Shown: one piece after another, positions 1 through 11,700 of the stretch
How positions within the stretch are numbered: the stretch's first letter is position 1
Layout: each line of letters begins with the position of its first letter
Assembly: GCA_009617715.1 (NCBI GenBank)
Contig: VTFK01000039.1
Coordinates: forward strand, 1 to 64,000
Reading direction: 5' to 3'
Length of the DNA: 64,000 bases
From: Plectrocnemia conspersa
Lineage: Eukaryota; Arthropoda; Insecta; Trichoptera; Polycentropodidae
Notes under the pieces: generated by a model
Seen by the model: the letters and a program-made list of their open reading frames with translations, nothing else
The model's database searches: none
Told to the model about the DNA's origin: nothing
Translations under genes and position numbers: made by a program

Positions 1-1080
1 ACTTAATGAATATAAAGAGTATTATAATGTATTATATTTAATATTAAAAAATACAGTGGTAATTTTATAAGTTACTAAACGTTAGTTAAGAATTTTTGAC
101 TAGCAGTTAAATGGCAGCGCTCCTAAGTTAAATACCAATGCTCCTATATTTATTTGATCTTTGGTTCAAATGCAAATGTTATATGCTGAAATATATTATA
201 TGTATGTTGCACACTAAAAACTAATAATAAACGTAAGATCTTCCGTAATTTTAACCTTTAAATTTATGTTACATTTAAACAAAATATATATTTATCTTTA
301 CCAAGAGTCATTTATTATTATTATAAAATAGTTATAGTGAATACAGATTCTCATATTCCAACAATATAAACGTTTTCTACCGAATAGTATAAAAATATTT
401 ATGAGAAGTAACTATGTTATATTGAAACGCAAAAACTTTTCACTCGTCCTTTTGCGTCCTACAAATCCTTTTTTTTCTACCATTTTCGCTCTGGGAACGC
501 TCGACCTAATTGCGTCAGGGGACGACTTTGCTCCCAAGGCGGTCGTTGTATGGAATTAAGCGGCGGCCAACAGGCGATCTTAGTGCTAATTATATCGTTT
601 ATATAAATTTAAAAATAAATACCCGAGAACTACAATGTTTTACATTCAACTTGTTGTTTAAGGCAAAGAATTTGCATTTTTTATGGCTACATCTTAAGAT
701 GATTTTCCGTTAGCGATGCTATCTGTGTGTGGCTTACATACATTCCGTTATGTTTATGTATCATCAAATTAAAGACATATTCAAAATGTGCAAATGCATT
801 TTTTTTCGCAACAAAGATTGTTATCGCTACATCGATGACTATTATAAATATTTAATTTATGTGTCATCGTTATATAGAACTTACTGTTGCAATTTGATTA
901 GTCATTGGAGTAGTTTGTTTGCATTATTAAGTTGTATATGTTTTTAGCATGTCATTATATTATATAGCGCAGTAATTAAAAAATGACGATTTTGGTCTTA
1001 ACCGTACATTGTTTTGCAGCATCATTATCTCTTGGAATTTTTAATTTACCATTGAATCACTTTTTACCGTCATCCAAATC
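1..1080. other. AT-rich non-coding stretch
   Basis: No open frame with recognisable protein similarity, RNA gene or repeat boundary is visible. Positions about 430-600 are slightly GC-richer, but the short frame there (510-713) has low-complexity content and no family resemblance. Confidence 0.6.
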
Positions 1081-1580
1081 GAACATCAGCGCATTCCAAG
1101 TATGGAGCCGCCGCAAGCAGAAAAACACATACACTACCCTTTGACGTTCAAAAAAATGTTTGTGTTTCTACTCGCTCAAAAAGCCGTATCATAAAATACG
1201 CGTTCGCTCTTGACAACACTTACGTTCCGGGCGGACCTTTTCCCACGGCGATTGTTTGCCAGTTTAGCGCTGCGTATTCTCGGTGCCGATCTTCGCAATT
1301 AATTTGCAATGAAACTGCCGCTCTTTCGACTCAAAGTCACCGCGTGGGAACCTTTCGAACCCGACCCGTCCCGCCATTGTGTCTCATCCCGAAATGTCAC
1401 ATCTACATCGGGCGCACGAATCTTACCCCGATCACAAATCCTGTTTCTCTTTTTATTTCCTCAAACAATAATATCCCCACGGTTAAACGAAAGCGCTCGA
1501 ACTCGTTGTTTATAAACAATCGAGCTTAACGGCGCTTTGTTGCTAAACTTTGAGCCAGTTCAAGGTCAGGCCGAGCTTCG
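1081..1580. other. GC-richer island, candidate regulatory DNA
   Basis: Base composition departs sharply from the AT-rich surroundings, and no transposon ends are seen. Two overlapping short frames (1309-1515, 1344-1529) exist only because stop codons are rarer here, and neither resembles a known protein. Candidate conserved non-coding or regulatory DNA, by inference from composition alone. Confidence 0.3.
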
Positions 1581-2600
1581 TTGTATACTCTGCTTTATGG
1601 TAATATGAATCTGTTTATATCGAGATAGGGCGCGTTTAATTTTATAGTAAATACTTTTAGTACCATATTTTTTTTTCTAGAATTTTTCATATATTATATA
1701 TTGTTTAAGCAACGCTAAATTTTGCTGAACCTTAAAATTAACCATAAAGAGCCGTAATCAAAATACATACGATGTGAAAAGGGGGCTATTGTAATATTTT
1801 CCTTTAAAGCTTCTTTAATAAATTGCCCAGGAGTTACATGAAAATTACATCCTTACAATAAAAGTGTATTTTAAATCATTAAAATCAAATATACATTGAT
1901 TTTATTCTTCACTAAAAAATCAATATTTTTTGAAGGATTATCTAATATATGAACTAATTAAGGAGTATTATAGCTATATAAATATATCATAATCATATAT
2001 TCCAATAAAGTAAATTGAACATTAATAATAAATTACTTATTTATTAAATCTACAATAATACCAGCATGTTTATATATTTATATACATAATTAACACTCGT
2101 ATATATCCAATAAAACTACAATCTTGGATCTCAAATTTGTACCGTGACTTTCTTTTCTGAATACGATAAATAAAATAAAACAGTGCGAATAAATAAAGTT
2201 TCATAAAATTAACTTGCTATCAATAATTTTTTTTTTATAAATAATAAATATATTTTTTGTGTTAGTTAATTCAAATAAATTTAAAAAATACGCTTATCCT
2301 TTTAAACAGTTCAGAAATCACAATTAGTAGGCAGCATTTATTACATGTATTTAATTGCTCCACTTCCACTTAAATTAAACAGTCACGGCCCTTTTAACTA
2401 TTATATTGTTTTACTGACGCTATAAAATGAAACTATTGGAAAGTGTCTATTTTTGACCCATATTATCTGCTTTCTAAGCAATGTTAAACTGCAATAAATG
2501 TTATTTATTACTCCCTTATTGTAGTACTTATAAAACTTTCAATAATAATTGGGAAATAATATGAGAAATGAGACGGAGCTCTAAAAAGATCCGGAAAATT
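1581..2600. other. AT-rich non-coding stretch
   Basis: Long A/T runs; no gene, RNA or repeat structure that I can support. Confidence 0.6.
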
Positions 2601-2690
2601 CACCGACTGAATAAATAAATCACCGACCCCGCAATTCGTCGAACGGAAGGTTTACCGACTCTACAATTCATCGCCGGTGATTTATTTATT
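2601..2690. repeat. Hairpin repeat with 16-bp perfect arms
   Basis: The arms AATAAATAAATCACCG (2610-2625) and its exact reverse complement (2675-2690) enclose about 50 bp. The string CATCGCCGG and following A/T-rich sequence recur near 2844, so this is probably part of a fold-back repeat family. It may be a small MITE or a remnant. No ends or target duplication could be fixed. Confidence 0.5.
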
Positions 2691-2699
2691 AAAAATCAT

Positions 2700-3990
2700 G
2701 AAACGTCAGTTAACATATCTTATTTCTTAGTTTGTTATTTTATCCGTCAAATACTAATGAAATTTATGATTTTTATTATTTCGATTGATTCAATTTCAGC
2801 AAAATTTTAAATGAAGCGATAAAAAAAGGGTCTAGTACGTTTCATCGCCGGCTGATTAATTATTATTTATATCGTTGCCTTACTTTTTTAATTCATAATT
2901 CTGTAAACTATTCTTGTTTTATCTTTTTATTGCTCAAGCAAATTTCTCTCGTGATAATGCAATGTACAATAATTGTACATACGCATTATTTAAATCAACA
3001 ATAATGTGAAACCTTATTGCAATTCTTTCTTCTTAATAATAGAACGCGTTGGTGTATATAAGTAATTGTATAAAATATGTGATTAATTGAATGTAGTAAT
3101 AAAATAATAATAACCATGAGTTATGAAACAACACATGTGTGTATAATTGGTATACGAAAAAACATAATATGCCAAAATATTATATAGATAAAAGCAGATC
3201 ATATAAAAATACTGCTAGTTTAAATCGATTATTTTACTTAAAAGTTTTGCGGAGTTCCAATATTTTAAACATAAAGCCAAATTGTATGGTCTTTGAAACT
3301 TCTCTCGTTTGGGCAAATTTTATATTTCAATAAAGGTAATTCCTTCATTAAATATTTTTAACAAAAATGTATTTATATTTTATGTAAATTATCCAATCAT
3401 TTTAAGAATCATGATATTACATTTCAATACTTGTATTTATGAATATTTTTAAATAGTAAAATGTAAACTCGAATGCGTATTAAACTAAAAAGTATTGATA
3501 GACAATATTATTATTAACTATGTAGATGAATGATTGTAAAGATTATAAAAAAAAATAAAAAAATTATAGTATCATAGTAGCTTGAAAACATGTTTTTTGT
3601 TTTTTTCTTTGATAACAATTTGGTTATTAATATTAAATATCTTCTTAAATCTTAATATGTAGGATTAAATAATTCATAATTATAATAACGATAAATACGA
3701 TTGTTATATAGTATTATATATTATCAGCTATTTGAGATATTTTGGATTTGTCTACGTTTTTTATAGTATAACAATTGCTTGTTCAATTGTACTTTGATTT
3801 AATTCAATTTTATTTATTATTATATAATATAATATATCTTTATAAATTATTTTCTTTAAGATATCGCTAAGCGTTTGCTCCGTGGTTTATTTATTTATAA
3901 ATTTAGAAAAATATTAATTTAATTACGTATAGATACTAATTAATTATTAACACTATTTATTTTTTTAATATTTTAATTTAATTTAATTGT
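2700..3990. other. AT-rich non-coding stretch
   Basis: Extremely A/T-rich. A small near-palindrome lies near 2956-2990 (TGTACAATAATTGTACA core). The short frame at 3139-3333 has no family resemblance. Confidence 0.55.
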
Positions 3991-4038
3991 TTGAACCATA
4001 AATAACCAAACATAAATGTTTGATTTTTTATGGTTCAA
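3991..4038. repeat. Short palindrome at the head of a tandem duplication
   Basis: TTGAACCATAAA (from 3991) is mirrored by a T-rich stretch ending TATGGTTCAA (to 4038), giving a hairpin with a short internal loop. It overlaps the start of the first 338-bp unit. Only the right half (TATGGTTCAA) is repeated in the second unit. Confidence 0.6.
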
Positions 4039-4680
4039 TTATCACTATAAAAATGATATACTCGTATACTCGTATACTAGTTTATTACTGTGTTTTACAT
4101 TTACTTTTAAAAGAACACAAAACAATAATGATTGAAATTAGCGCGTAATTGCCATGTAATTAATTCTTATTTTTGTGGCAAAAGCTCATTTAACTTATAT
4201 TCCTATGAAACATACCACAGCATGAAGTTTTTAATATGAAACTTTTAAAATATTTAAGGCGAATTCACTGACGTTTTATTTTTTTTATTTATTGCATTCT
4301 ACAAATATCAAATAGTAATACAGTAATAAATTGATTCCAAATAATATCCATTGATGTTTGATTATTTATGGTTCAAATATCACTATAAAAATGACTAACT
4401 CGTATACTAGTTTATTACTGTGTTTTACATTTACTTTTAAAACAACCCAAAACAATAATGATTGAAATTAAGGCGTAATTGCCATGTGATTAATTCTTAT
4501 TTTTGTGGCAAAAATTAATTTAATTAATATTCCTATGAATTATATCACAGCATGAAGTTTCTAATATGAAGCTTTTAAAATATTTAATGCGAATTCATAG
4601 ACGTTTTTTTTTTTTATTTATTCCATTCTACAAATATCAAATAGTAATACAGTAATAAATTGATTCCAAAATAAAATCCT
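4017..4680 (+). repeat. Direct tandem duplication, two units of about 338 bp
   Basis: Unit 1 (4017-4354) and unit 2 (4355 to about 4680) both run from TGTTTGAT..TATGGTTCAA through a shared ACTCGTATACTAG, TTATTACTGTG and AATTGCCATG to AGTAATACAGTAATAAATTG. They differ by scattered substitutions and small indels, so the duplication is not very recent. Neither unit encodes protein. It may be a segmental duplication or two units of a satellite. Confidence 0.85.
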
Positions 4681-5089
4681 AATTGTTTTAAAATTATAAA
4701 ACAATATTTCGTTCAATATTTCGAACGTTCAAAATGCAACGCATCTGATGATACCTATATAGTCCAGTCAAATAAGTGTTTAACCTCGGAATGAAAGATA
4801 ACAAGCTGAAATTTTGCACAGACCTTTGTTTTGGCGTTCTAAATATATGGTGAAAAGTCTCAAAAGATATCGTGTCTGCTAATCAAGATATTAAAGGTCA
4901 AAGGTCATAAAAATCGTTTTTTTTTTAAATATCTCGCCTCTTTTGCGTCGCATGTCATTAAATGTTTAACAAAACTTATAGAAAATAAAATTTTCTACAA
5001 GTTTGTTGTAATTTATTTCTTCGTATGGTTAATGGTTTTCGAGATATAGCGCGGGGAGTGGGAAGCGCGCATCCGTTTATAGGATAACG

Positions 5090-6660
5090 CTATGTAAACT
5101 ACGGAGCCAGAGTTACCTGTACATTCTTCCACAGTTTCGTAGAAAACATCGCAAATTGTTATCTGCTGAATGAACCCATCTAAAGCATTATAACTTTCAA
5201 TCTCTATATCTTCAAAAATCATCATCGATAATGCCAAAAGTAATACGTATGGCCTCTGATACTTCTTGCAAAAGCGGGACCATCCAACATTTTGTCGACA
5301 GAATTCGATGCATAAATTGTACTGAGAGCTTCCTTGATTCCGCTTCCATTCATTATATACCCTATGCATCCAATAAAATACATAAGCATATGAAAGCCTC
5401 CTAGTTTCACAACTACTCTGGACAAGTCTGAGCTAGCATCTGAAGCTGCTACGATTTCACGTGCTTTTATGTACAACGGCTGATCAAAAGTTATTAAAGC
5501 ATGTTCTTTGTTCATGTTTCTTGGCAGTGTTTATAGCACACTGTAATGTAGTGTAAATTGTGTCCATATTACTCACAGGATGATGAATAAAAGTAAGAAA
5601 CAGAATCGAGAAGTTACAAAGTTCTCATTGTTTTTTTTGTAAGTTGTTCAATAAATCCATTCCACCCTGGCAACGGTGAGATCTTTTTCCACTTTCCGTA
5701 CTTCCACAACTAATCAACTACATTAAATATTTGTTCGGTTAGTTCTTCTACATCATTAAAATTTTGAACTTGAATCTCTTGCTCAATCCGGGTACGACAT
5801 GATTTTCATACACTAGAAGGGGTATATGTGATAGTGCTGCTAACTCTTTTGCACTTGGCTTTGTTGTAAATTTCTTTATGCGGTCATCAGATATAACTTC
5901 AGATTTTGGAGTTATTATTTTTATCATTCCCATTATATGAACAGTATTATAGCCATCAAGAGTATAAATATTTTTCTGCATTATCTGCTGCATACTGTAC
6001 TAAGGCACTTGACTATGATGGTTGATTACGAGGCTGTGGGTGATAAACAGCTGAAATTTAACATTTTACAGTATCACTATATGAAGCGAAAAAACCTAAA
6101 CTTGACAAAACATCCAAAAGTATTTTTGGATGTTTGGCCTATCTGTATTTTATCTATGAAGAAATACAGATAGGCCTATTAATAACTGCGAAGAAAAGGG
6201 CCGTTTTCGTATGGAAGTCTTATAGCTGTGTATTTCGTTTTAAAATGCCCCGTCTTTCCTTTTCTGTTCTTTATAATAACTTCTTGCAGAAAATGTAATA
6301 AAGTTTTCGGAATTTCTTCATTAATATTTTACTCGGGGGCGGATAAGACTTGGTCTCAACAACAGAAGATCGAATATCTTCTCTAATAATCGCCGCAGCA
6401 GCTTCCATTACGCGCAAGTGTTCTTCTTCCGAAGTGCCTTTTTTATTTTCATACCAAGCTATGGATAAAACTTAAGCTTGAGCATCGCGAAAAGAAAAAA
6501 TAGGGAATGATCCAATCTTCGTTATAACTATAATATCAGTTAAATATTTTTCTCTTAATTTGGAAATGATCTTCTTATCATCTGGTACATAATCCGTAAG
6601 GACATCTCTCAACTCTTTCAATTTTTTCGCACAAATTTCTTATCGAGCAATATTTCATTT
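5090..6660 (-). pseudogene. Broken ORF of the 4762-7128 transposon, unassigned family
   Basis: Minus-strand coding remnants follow one another in the expected order. Near 6450-6260 there is EEEHLRVMEAAAAIIREDI. At 5993-5748 there are NIYTLDGYNTVHIMGMIK and HIPLLVYE. At 5515-5222 there are HALITFDQPLYIKAREIV, VVVKLGGFHMLMYFIGCIG and STIYASNSVDKMLDG. A further frame (5369-5013) continues the tail into the TIR. The TFDQPLYIKA and LGGFHMLMSF-like motifs recall uncharacterised multi-copy ORFs in arthropod and cnidarian genomes; that is from memory and is not proof. At least two frameshifts and several stops make it non-functional. Whether it encodes a transposase or an accessory protein is not decidable here. 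Confidence 0.6.
6107..6177. repeat. Two adjacent perfect hairpins inside the transposon
   Basis: Hairpin 1 has arms AACATCCAAAA/TTTTGGATGTT around GTAT. Hairpin 2 has GGCCTATCTGTATTT and its exact reverse complement around a short loop. They sit back to back within the decayed coding region. Possible small fold-back insertion. Confidence 0.7.
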
Positions 6661-7130
6661 TAATTCCTAATAATACAATGAAGAAAGTAATAAAATTATG
6701 GTTCAAACGACTTGCCGAGACCACTTTTTTTTCACGATTGTTTTTTTTTTCAAAGCTTATACCAAGTTAAGCAGGTAGAAATACTCGCTGGATTCTATAA
6801 ACGGATGTACGCCTCCCACTCTTCGCGCTATATCTCAAAAAAAAACGGTTAATGATACAAAACAAATATTATAACTAAACTTGTAGATAATTTAATGCTT
6901 TACAAGTTTTGTGAAGCATCTAATGACGTGCAACGCATAAAACGCGAGATATTTGCAAAAAATCAAATTTTGTGACCTTTGACCTTTGATATCTTGATTA
7001 GCAGACACGATATTTTATGAGACTTTTCACCCTGTCCTTAGAACATCAAAACGAAGGTCTGTGCAAAATTTCAGCTTGGTATCTTTCATTCCGAGGTTTA
7101 GCCTTTATTTCGCCTTATTTGACTGGACTA

Positions 7131-8870
7131 ATATGGTTAAGGGTTAATGTTAGTTAGGCTATAATATTCTCAAACGCTTGCAGAACTTTCAAGTCAATTA
7201 ACTCCAAATATGCTTTTGCTAGGCACGCCATTAATATTCTCAATGCCGTTAACGTCTCATTATGATACCAAGATTTTATTGGATTTCTAAACTTATTAAA
7301 AGCTATGATGTATAATAATAAATTTTAATGTAATTATCAGTAATGGTACTTTGAATTATTTATTTATAGTTTAATTTTAATTGTATCTATACAAAACAAT
7401 TTTATTAATCTTTGCTTGAGTCTTAGCTTTGTAGAATCGGGTATGTACAATCTATATATAGACTATTACTTACGTTCAGGTACTGAATTGATATAATTAA
7501 GTGTTTATATTCACAAAATAAAAACAACATTAAACGAGTTTACGCACTGCTTAATTTATACACTTATCCCTCGATTTATGCATTTATTTATTATTATAAT
7601 ACTCTAAATCAAACATATTAAGTTCCACACGTGTAACATGGCGATGTACAAACGTATGGGTCAATAGTTAATGCTCACTTGTTGCACTTGACCTACATTT
7701 GGAACCTCTCCCACTGCCCATGCAGTGACTTGAGTTGCTTTTTTTAATTGCACGCGTGTCTCTGAATATTTTTCCCGCCAAAGAAACGTGAATATTATTA
7801 TATTTTTTCATTTTCGATATTTAGCGTAAATTGATGGATGAGTGACTTATTTATTTTTTTAAATAAACATACGTATTTTTATATAAAATCCAAATTATAA
7901 AACATTTTCCTTATTTGCAAATAATTTAAACGTTGGTTATATAAGTACGTTACATTTGTCAATACTTATCGTTTTAACAATGCCTGAAGTCACAGTTTAA
8001 AGGAGCAAACACTTGAAATAAATTAGAATTAATTTTACAATAAAGAGACTAAATAAATTGATATTTAAATTAACTTTTTTATTTCCGTATAAAATATATT
8101 GATTCTAAGTTCATAGTGCCTTCTCTTAATGTTTTACTTAAATTTATTCGATTATTCGATTCACGTCAATCAGCGGTAATTGGCATAGACTCAAATTGAA
8201 CCAAGTTTTCTTAAAAGTAAAACGCTAGCACAGCTCTAAATTTCCATTTAGATACCTAAATTACTGACATATTTTAGTTTTGATATTGATGAACTTTTTT
8301 TAGTTACACAAATGGATATTAAAAAGTTCCAAAATGGCTATGGTATTATATTTTTATTCATACACAATATTTCATTCAACGATACTTGAGCGCTACGTCA
8401 AGCTCTTGAAAATATATCTACTTCGACTAATAACCCTTATCTCTTCTAGAGAATAGATAAGAGTCATAGGGAGACTATTGAATAAAGGCGATGGAAACTT
8501 ATTGGTCGCAAGTTGAAAGAATGGATGTTTCTATCGAATAATTAGCCATGATGAAACATATTTTTTAATGAAACAGTAATAATCACTACTTATTTTTTTT
8601 TACTTTCTAGAAAAAATTCTAAAGCATCCTAAAAAACCAATGGCACGACTCTATACTACCTTTTAGGAAAATTTTGTTCTTAAACTAAGTACGCTAACCG
8701 AGAGTGCTACTATAAAACATTACGAACTTTTTGAAACTCCCTCGTAGGTAAAAAATGGTCGCGTAAACAAGATCTAACAACGATCAAACCACATTACACA
8801 CAAACGAGGTATAAATTAAGACCAAACATACTTCGGCGACAAACGTTTTGAGATGTCTAATCGATTACAT
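7131..8870. other. AT-rich non-coding stretch
   Basis: No gene-like signal. There is a short imperfect palindrome around 8430-8465 (CTTATCT..AGATAAG). Nothing else supportable. Confidence 0.55.
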
Positions 8871-8879
8871 ATCACTTAC

Positions 8880-9400
8880 TTACATTACAACCCTCGAGCT
8901 CTATTAATTCACGTTGAACACGCGCTCGCGCAGATTAAGTACACCTCAGCCGAGTCACGACACGCGCGCTCATTAAAATCCGTTAACGCGTCCTTATGAT
9001 AAATCATAGTCAATGCAGGGATGCGAGTGTGTGTTTTCGCATTCACCTGCGATAATTATTGCTGCGACCAAGTCAAGGTGGATCCGGAATAGCCGGAGAG
9101 CGTGTATATATCATCATTAGCGTCGATCGGGCCGATTGAGTTATTTATCGGGCCGTGATTAATAGCCGGCCAGCCGGCGCGCGAAATTCGACGCTCGAGC
9201 TTCCCAAACTGTTGTTATTTATTATTGTTTTGTGTGTCACGATGCGTGAATGGCTCAGTCGCGTTGAAGTTCCTTTTGAATTATTTGCCTTTCGACGTGC
9301 GTGTGTGTCAGCTTGCACGTGCGCTATTACGTGCTTCGGATTGTTATCACATTGTCGCTGTGTGGTGGAAATAATGAGTGAATATATGAGTTAATCAATC
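8880..9400. other. GC-richer island, candidate regulatory DNA
   Basis: A compositional island containing CACGCGCGCT, GGGCCGATTGAGTTATTTATCG and GCCGGCCAGCCGGCGCGCG. It includes TCAAGGTGG, which resembles a nuclear-receptor half-site, and TAAT homeodomain-type cores. No transposon ends. The 79-codon frame (9155-9394) has no family resemblance. Regulatory role inferred from composition and motif content only. Confidence 0.35.
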
Positions 9401-9689
9401 ACATTCGACGTGTATTTTATATGCAAGTAAAAACTCTGGATTTTACCCAAAATTGAAATAATAGTAATAATATATTTTTATTAGTAGACAAAACAATCAA
9501 TGATCAGCGTATAAAGTATTTATAGAAGTACCTTAATGTAAGGAAGATTGTTTAATAAATTAAATATGCATACATATTATGCACTACCTATTCACTAGCA
9601 TATGTTTATATTATTATTCAGTATTTATAACATGTTTTTTCTCATAGTGAAACATGCAAAACGTATTTTTTTATCATTTATTTAAAATT

Positions 9690-9768
9690 TTAATAATAAT
9701 TTGAATACTGATAATACCGTTATTGACTGTTTTACTCTCATTAATACCGGTATTACTGAAACCTCTAA
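9690..9768. mobile_element. hAT-like terminus with ACCGGT palindromes
   Basis: Read on the minus strand from 9768 it begins TTAGAGGTTTCAGTAATACC and runs into ATACCGGTAT-type palindromes. The same subterminal motif fills 13447-13610. This suggests one end of a hAT-type element; the partner end was not found. Confidence 0.4.
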
Positions 9769-9865
9769 TTGCGAGCGTAATTCGGAAAAATTCCTGGGAC
9801 TCTGAAAATATTAAAGTAATAAAGCTTTCAGTAATCAAGAATCTTTTGTATCCGCTAAGATTTAA

Positions 9866-10089
9866 CCCTTCGGACGCGTTAATAAAAAATAAATAATAAA
9901 TTGGTTTTTTTTTGAAAAATGATAATTTTACTCTGATACTGTGTTTAAATGTTCTGATTTATTTAAAATAAAATTTTATGTTTATTCAATAAAAAAGTTT
10001 TTTCTTAAAAAGCATTTTTTTTACTGATCTTTGCGTAAAGAAATAAAAAATCAATTGTGCGATTTTGGTCGATTTATGCGTTCTATGGG
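9866..10089. mobile_element. piggyBac-type MITE with TTAA target sites
   Basis: A 224-bp element sits between TTAA at 9862-9865 and TTAA at 10090-10093. Its ends are CCCTTCGGACGCG and, as reverse complement, CCCATAGAACGCA. Starting with CCC and flanking with TTAA is the piggyBac signature. The interior is A/T-rich with no ORF. It resembles the TTAA elements at 36256, 43700 and 47473. Confidence 0.7.
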
Positions 10090-10289
10090 TTAAACATATC
10101 ATTTAAGTTGATGCAAAAGCTTAAACTTTTTTTTCAAAAGAAATATTTTTTCTTTAGTTTTTTAATAATTCAATTAATTATATAATTTCCATTGCCAGTT
10201 ATAACTCTCGTTCTAATATAGATAATTTTGTATTTCTTAATGCACGAATATATTTCTTTATACAATTAATAAGTAATATAGCTATTTTT

Positions 10290-11700
10290 TATACACTAAA
10301 AAAATATAATCAAAACATACATATAAAATATAATATAAATATTCACAGAATATAAAAAAATACCTTAACATTATAATTTTCTTCTTAATGCACGAAGATG
10401 CTTCTTTATTCCATTGAGGAAACCCGCTACATTTTTATTTTTGCGGTTGTCGTAAAAATTTTATTATACAAATTCACACCTCCGTACATACTTCCCCTGG
10501 CCGTACTCGTTTTCTTATAACTAACCATCCTTAAATTGTCTCTATTTCTAGTATTAAATCTATGTAAATCTTTATTTATTTTTTAATACTTATGAAAATC
10601 ACTATTTTCTAACTTATATATATGTAAATATACGTCTTCAATATTTCTTGAGTATAAGACCATTTAAATCTATCAATTATACTTCTATAGTTAGTCAATA
10701 TATTTTTATTTAAAACTACTCTTATTGCCCTATTTTGTAATTTTTCCCTCATCTCTTTATCTAATTTATAAAGCATGTATAATATTGTTACACAATAATT
10801 GAAGTGGGCCAATATTGTTTTGTATTTATACTTCATATTTATTATGATTGTGTAATTAAAATGCTTCTAAATATTTTATATTATCAACTATTTATATTAT
10901 AGAGTTATCTATAATTATTATTTGTTTATTATTATCTAACATATCTGTATAATTAATAAACATAAATAACTTTTACTATTCAAGTTATCTACAACTACTT
11001 TAACATTATCACCCATCTGATAAATTTCAGTGTCATCCGCAAACATATGTATTTTACATATTTTTATATTATTAATTATATCCTTAATATGTATTATTAA
11101 CAACAATGGTCCTAATTTGAACTCATGTGGTTCACCGTGAACGCATTACCATAATGCATGCATTAGGGCGCCATGTCGACGTCACATCTCGCGTCTCTTT
11201 CTAGCGTCGTTTTGGAGGCGCCTCGCTGCCGCTCGCGCCGACTTTTACTATAGAACCAAACAACCTAACCTTTTTTTAATGATATTGTATTGATTTGTTC
11301 TCATTTCGGTATATCTTGTAATTGTCCAGCATCATCCAATCTATGACTAACTGATCCCGCGATCTCAGCGGCGTATGAAGCGACGCCTGTAAGTATTTGT
11401 GGAACTGATTTCGGCGCCGGCGTGAAACGTCATCGTGACGTCGCTGTGGCGCTCTAACGCGTGTATTTTGGGAATTCACTTACCGTGAGATATTATTTTT
11501 TCTTTGGAATGAGCATAATTTATTTTAATTAATAATTTATCAAACTATCTTAAAACTATTTTACTTATACATGTAATCTCTAATTTCTTCAACATTATTA
11601 TTTTGTCTATTGTTTTGAAAGCTTTTTTTAAATTAAAAAAACTGCTCTAATGGTTTTATAAGGTTATAAAGTCAATAAAATAATAATAAAAATGTGACTG
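10290..11700 (-). pseudogene. Non-LTR retrotransposon reverse transcriptase fragment (LINE-A copy 1)
   Basis: Minus-strand remnants follow RT order. Near 11640-11580 there is KAFKTID then MLKKLE (palm region, normally AFD). Then comes a degenerate GVPQGS motif (EPHEFKLGP, about 11137-11108) and HMFADDTEIYQMGDN, which keeps the catalytic FADD (near 11050). Next is the thumb, HFNYCVTILYMLYKLDK and LQNRAIRVVLNKN (10836-10690), and a 3' tail to about 10290. It has many stops and frameshifts. A 341-bp element splits it at 11141-11481. Family: Jockey/CR1-like group by motif content, clade not certain. It shares sequence with copies at 36045, 43130, 48205 and 61320. Confidence 0.85.
11141..11481. 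mobile_element. 341-bp GC-rich TIR element inserted in LINE-A copy 1
   Basis: ACCGTGA at 11134-11140 is repeated at 11482-11488. LINE sequence runs up to both sides: comparison with the copy at 48541-48600 shows the LINE is continuous if the insert is removed. The element ends carry imperfect inverted repeats of about 34 bp, strongest over GCGCCA..CGACGTCAC (near 11167 and, inverted, near 11440). A 7-8 bp duplication fits a hAT- or P-type element. The 67-codon frame inside (11276-11479) is not convincing. Compositionally it is one of the GC-richest pieces of the window. Confidence 0.75.

Larger units (their letters stand above)
4762..7128 (-). mobile_element. 2.4-kb DNA transposon with about 325-bp terminal inverted repeats
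   Basis: The left end GTCCAGTCAAATAAG (4762) is repeated as reverse complement at 7128. The match continues, diverged, for about 325 bp on each side (4762 to about 5086 and about 6800 to 7128). Shared landmarks are CCTCGGAATGAAAGAT, GTCTGCTAATCAAGATAT, AAAGGTCAAAGGTCA and GAGATATAGCGCG. Each end is flanked by TA, compatible with a TA target duplication, though the exact end is uncertain by one or two bases. The interior carries a minus-strand degenerate ORF (separate entry). Length and TIRs indicate a formerly autonomous element. I could not assign a superfamily. Confidence 0.8.
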
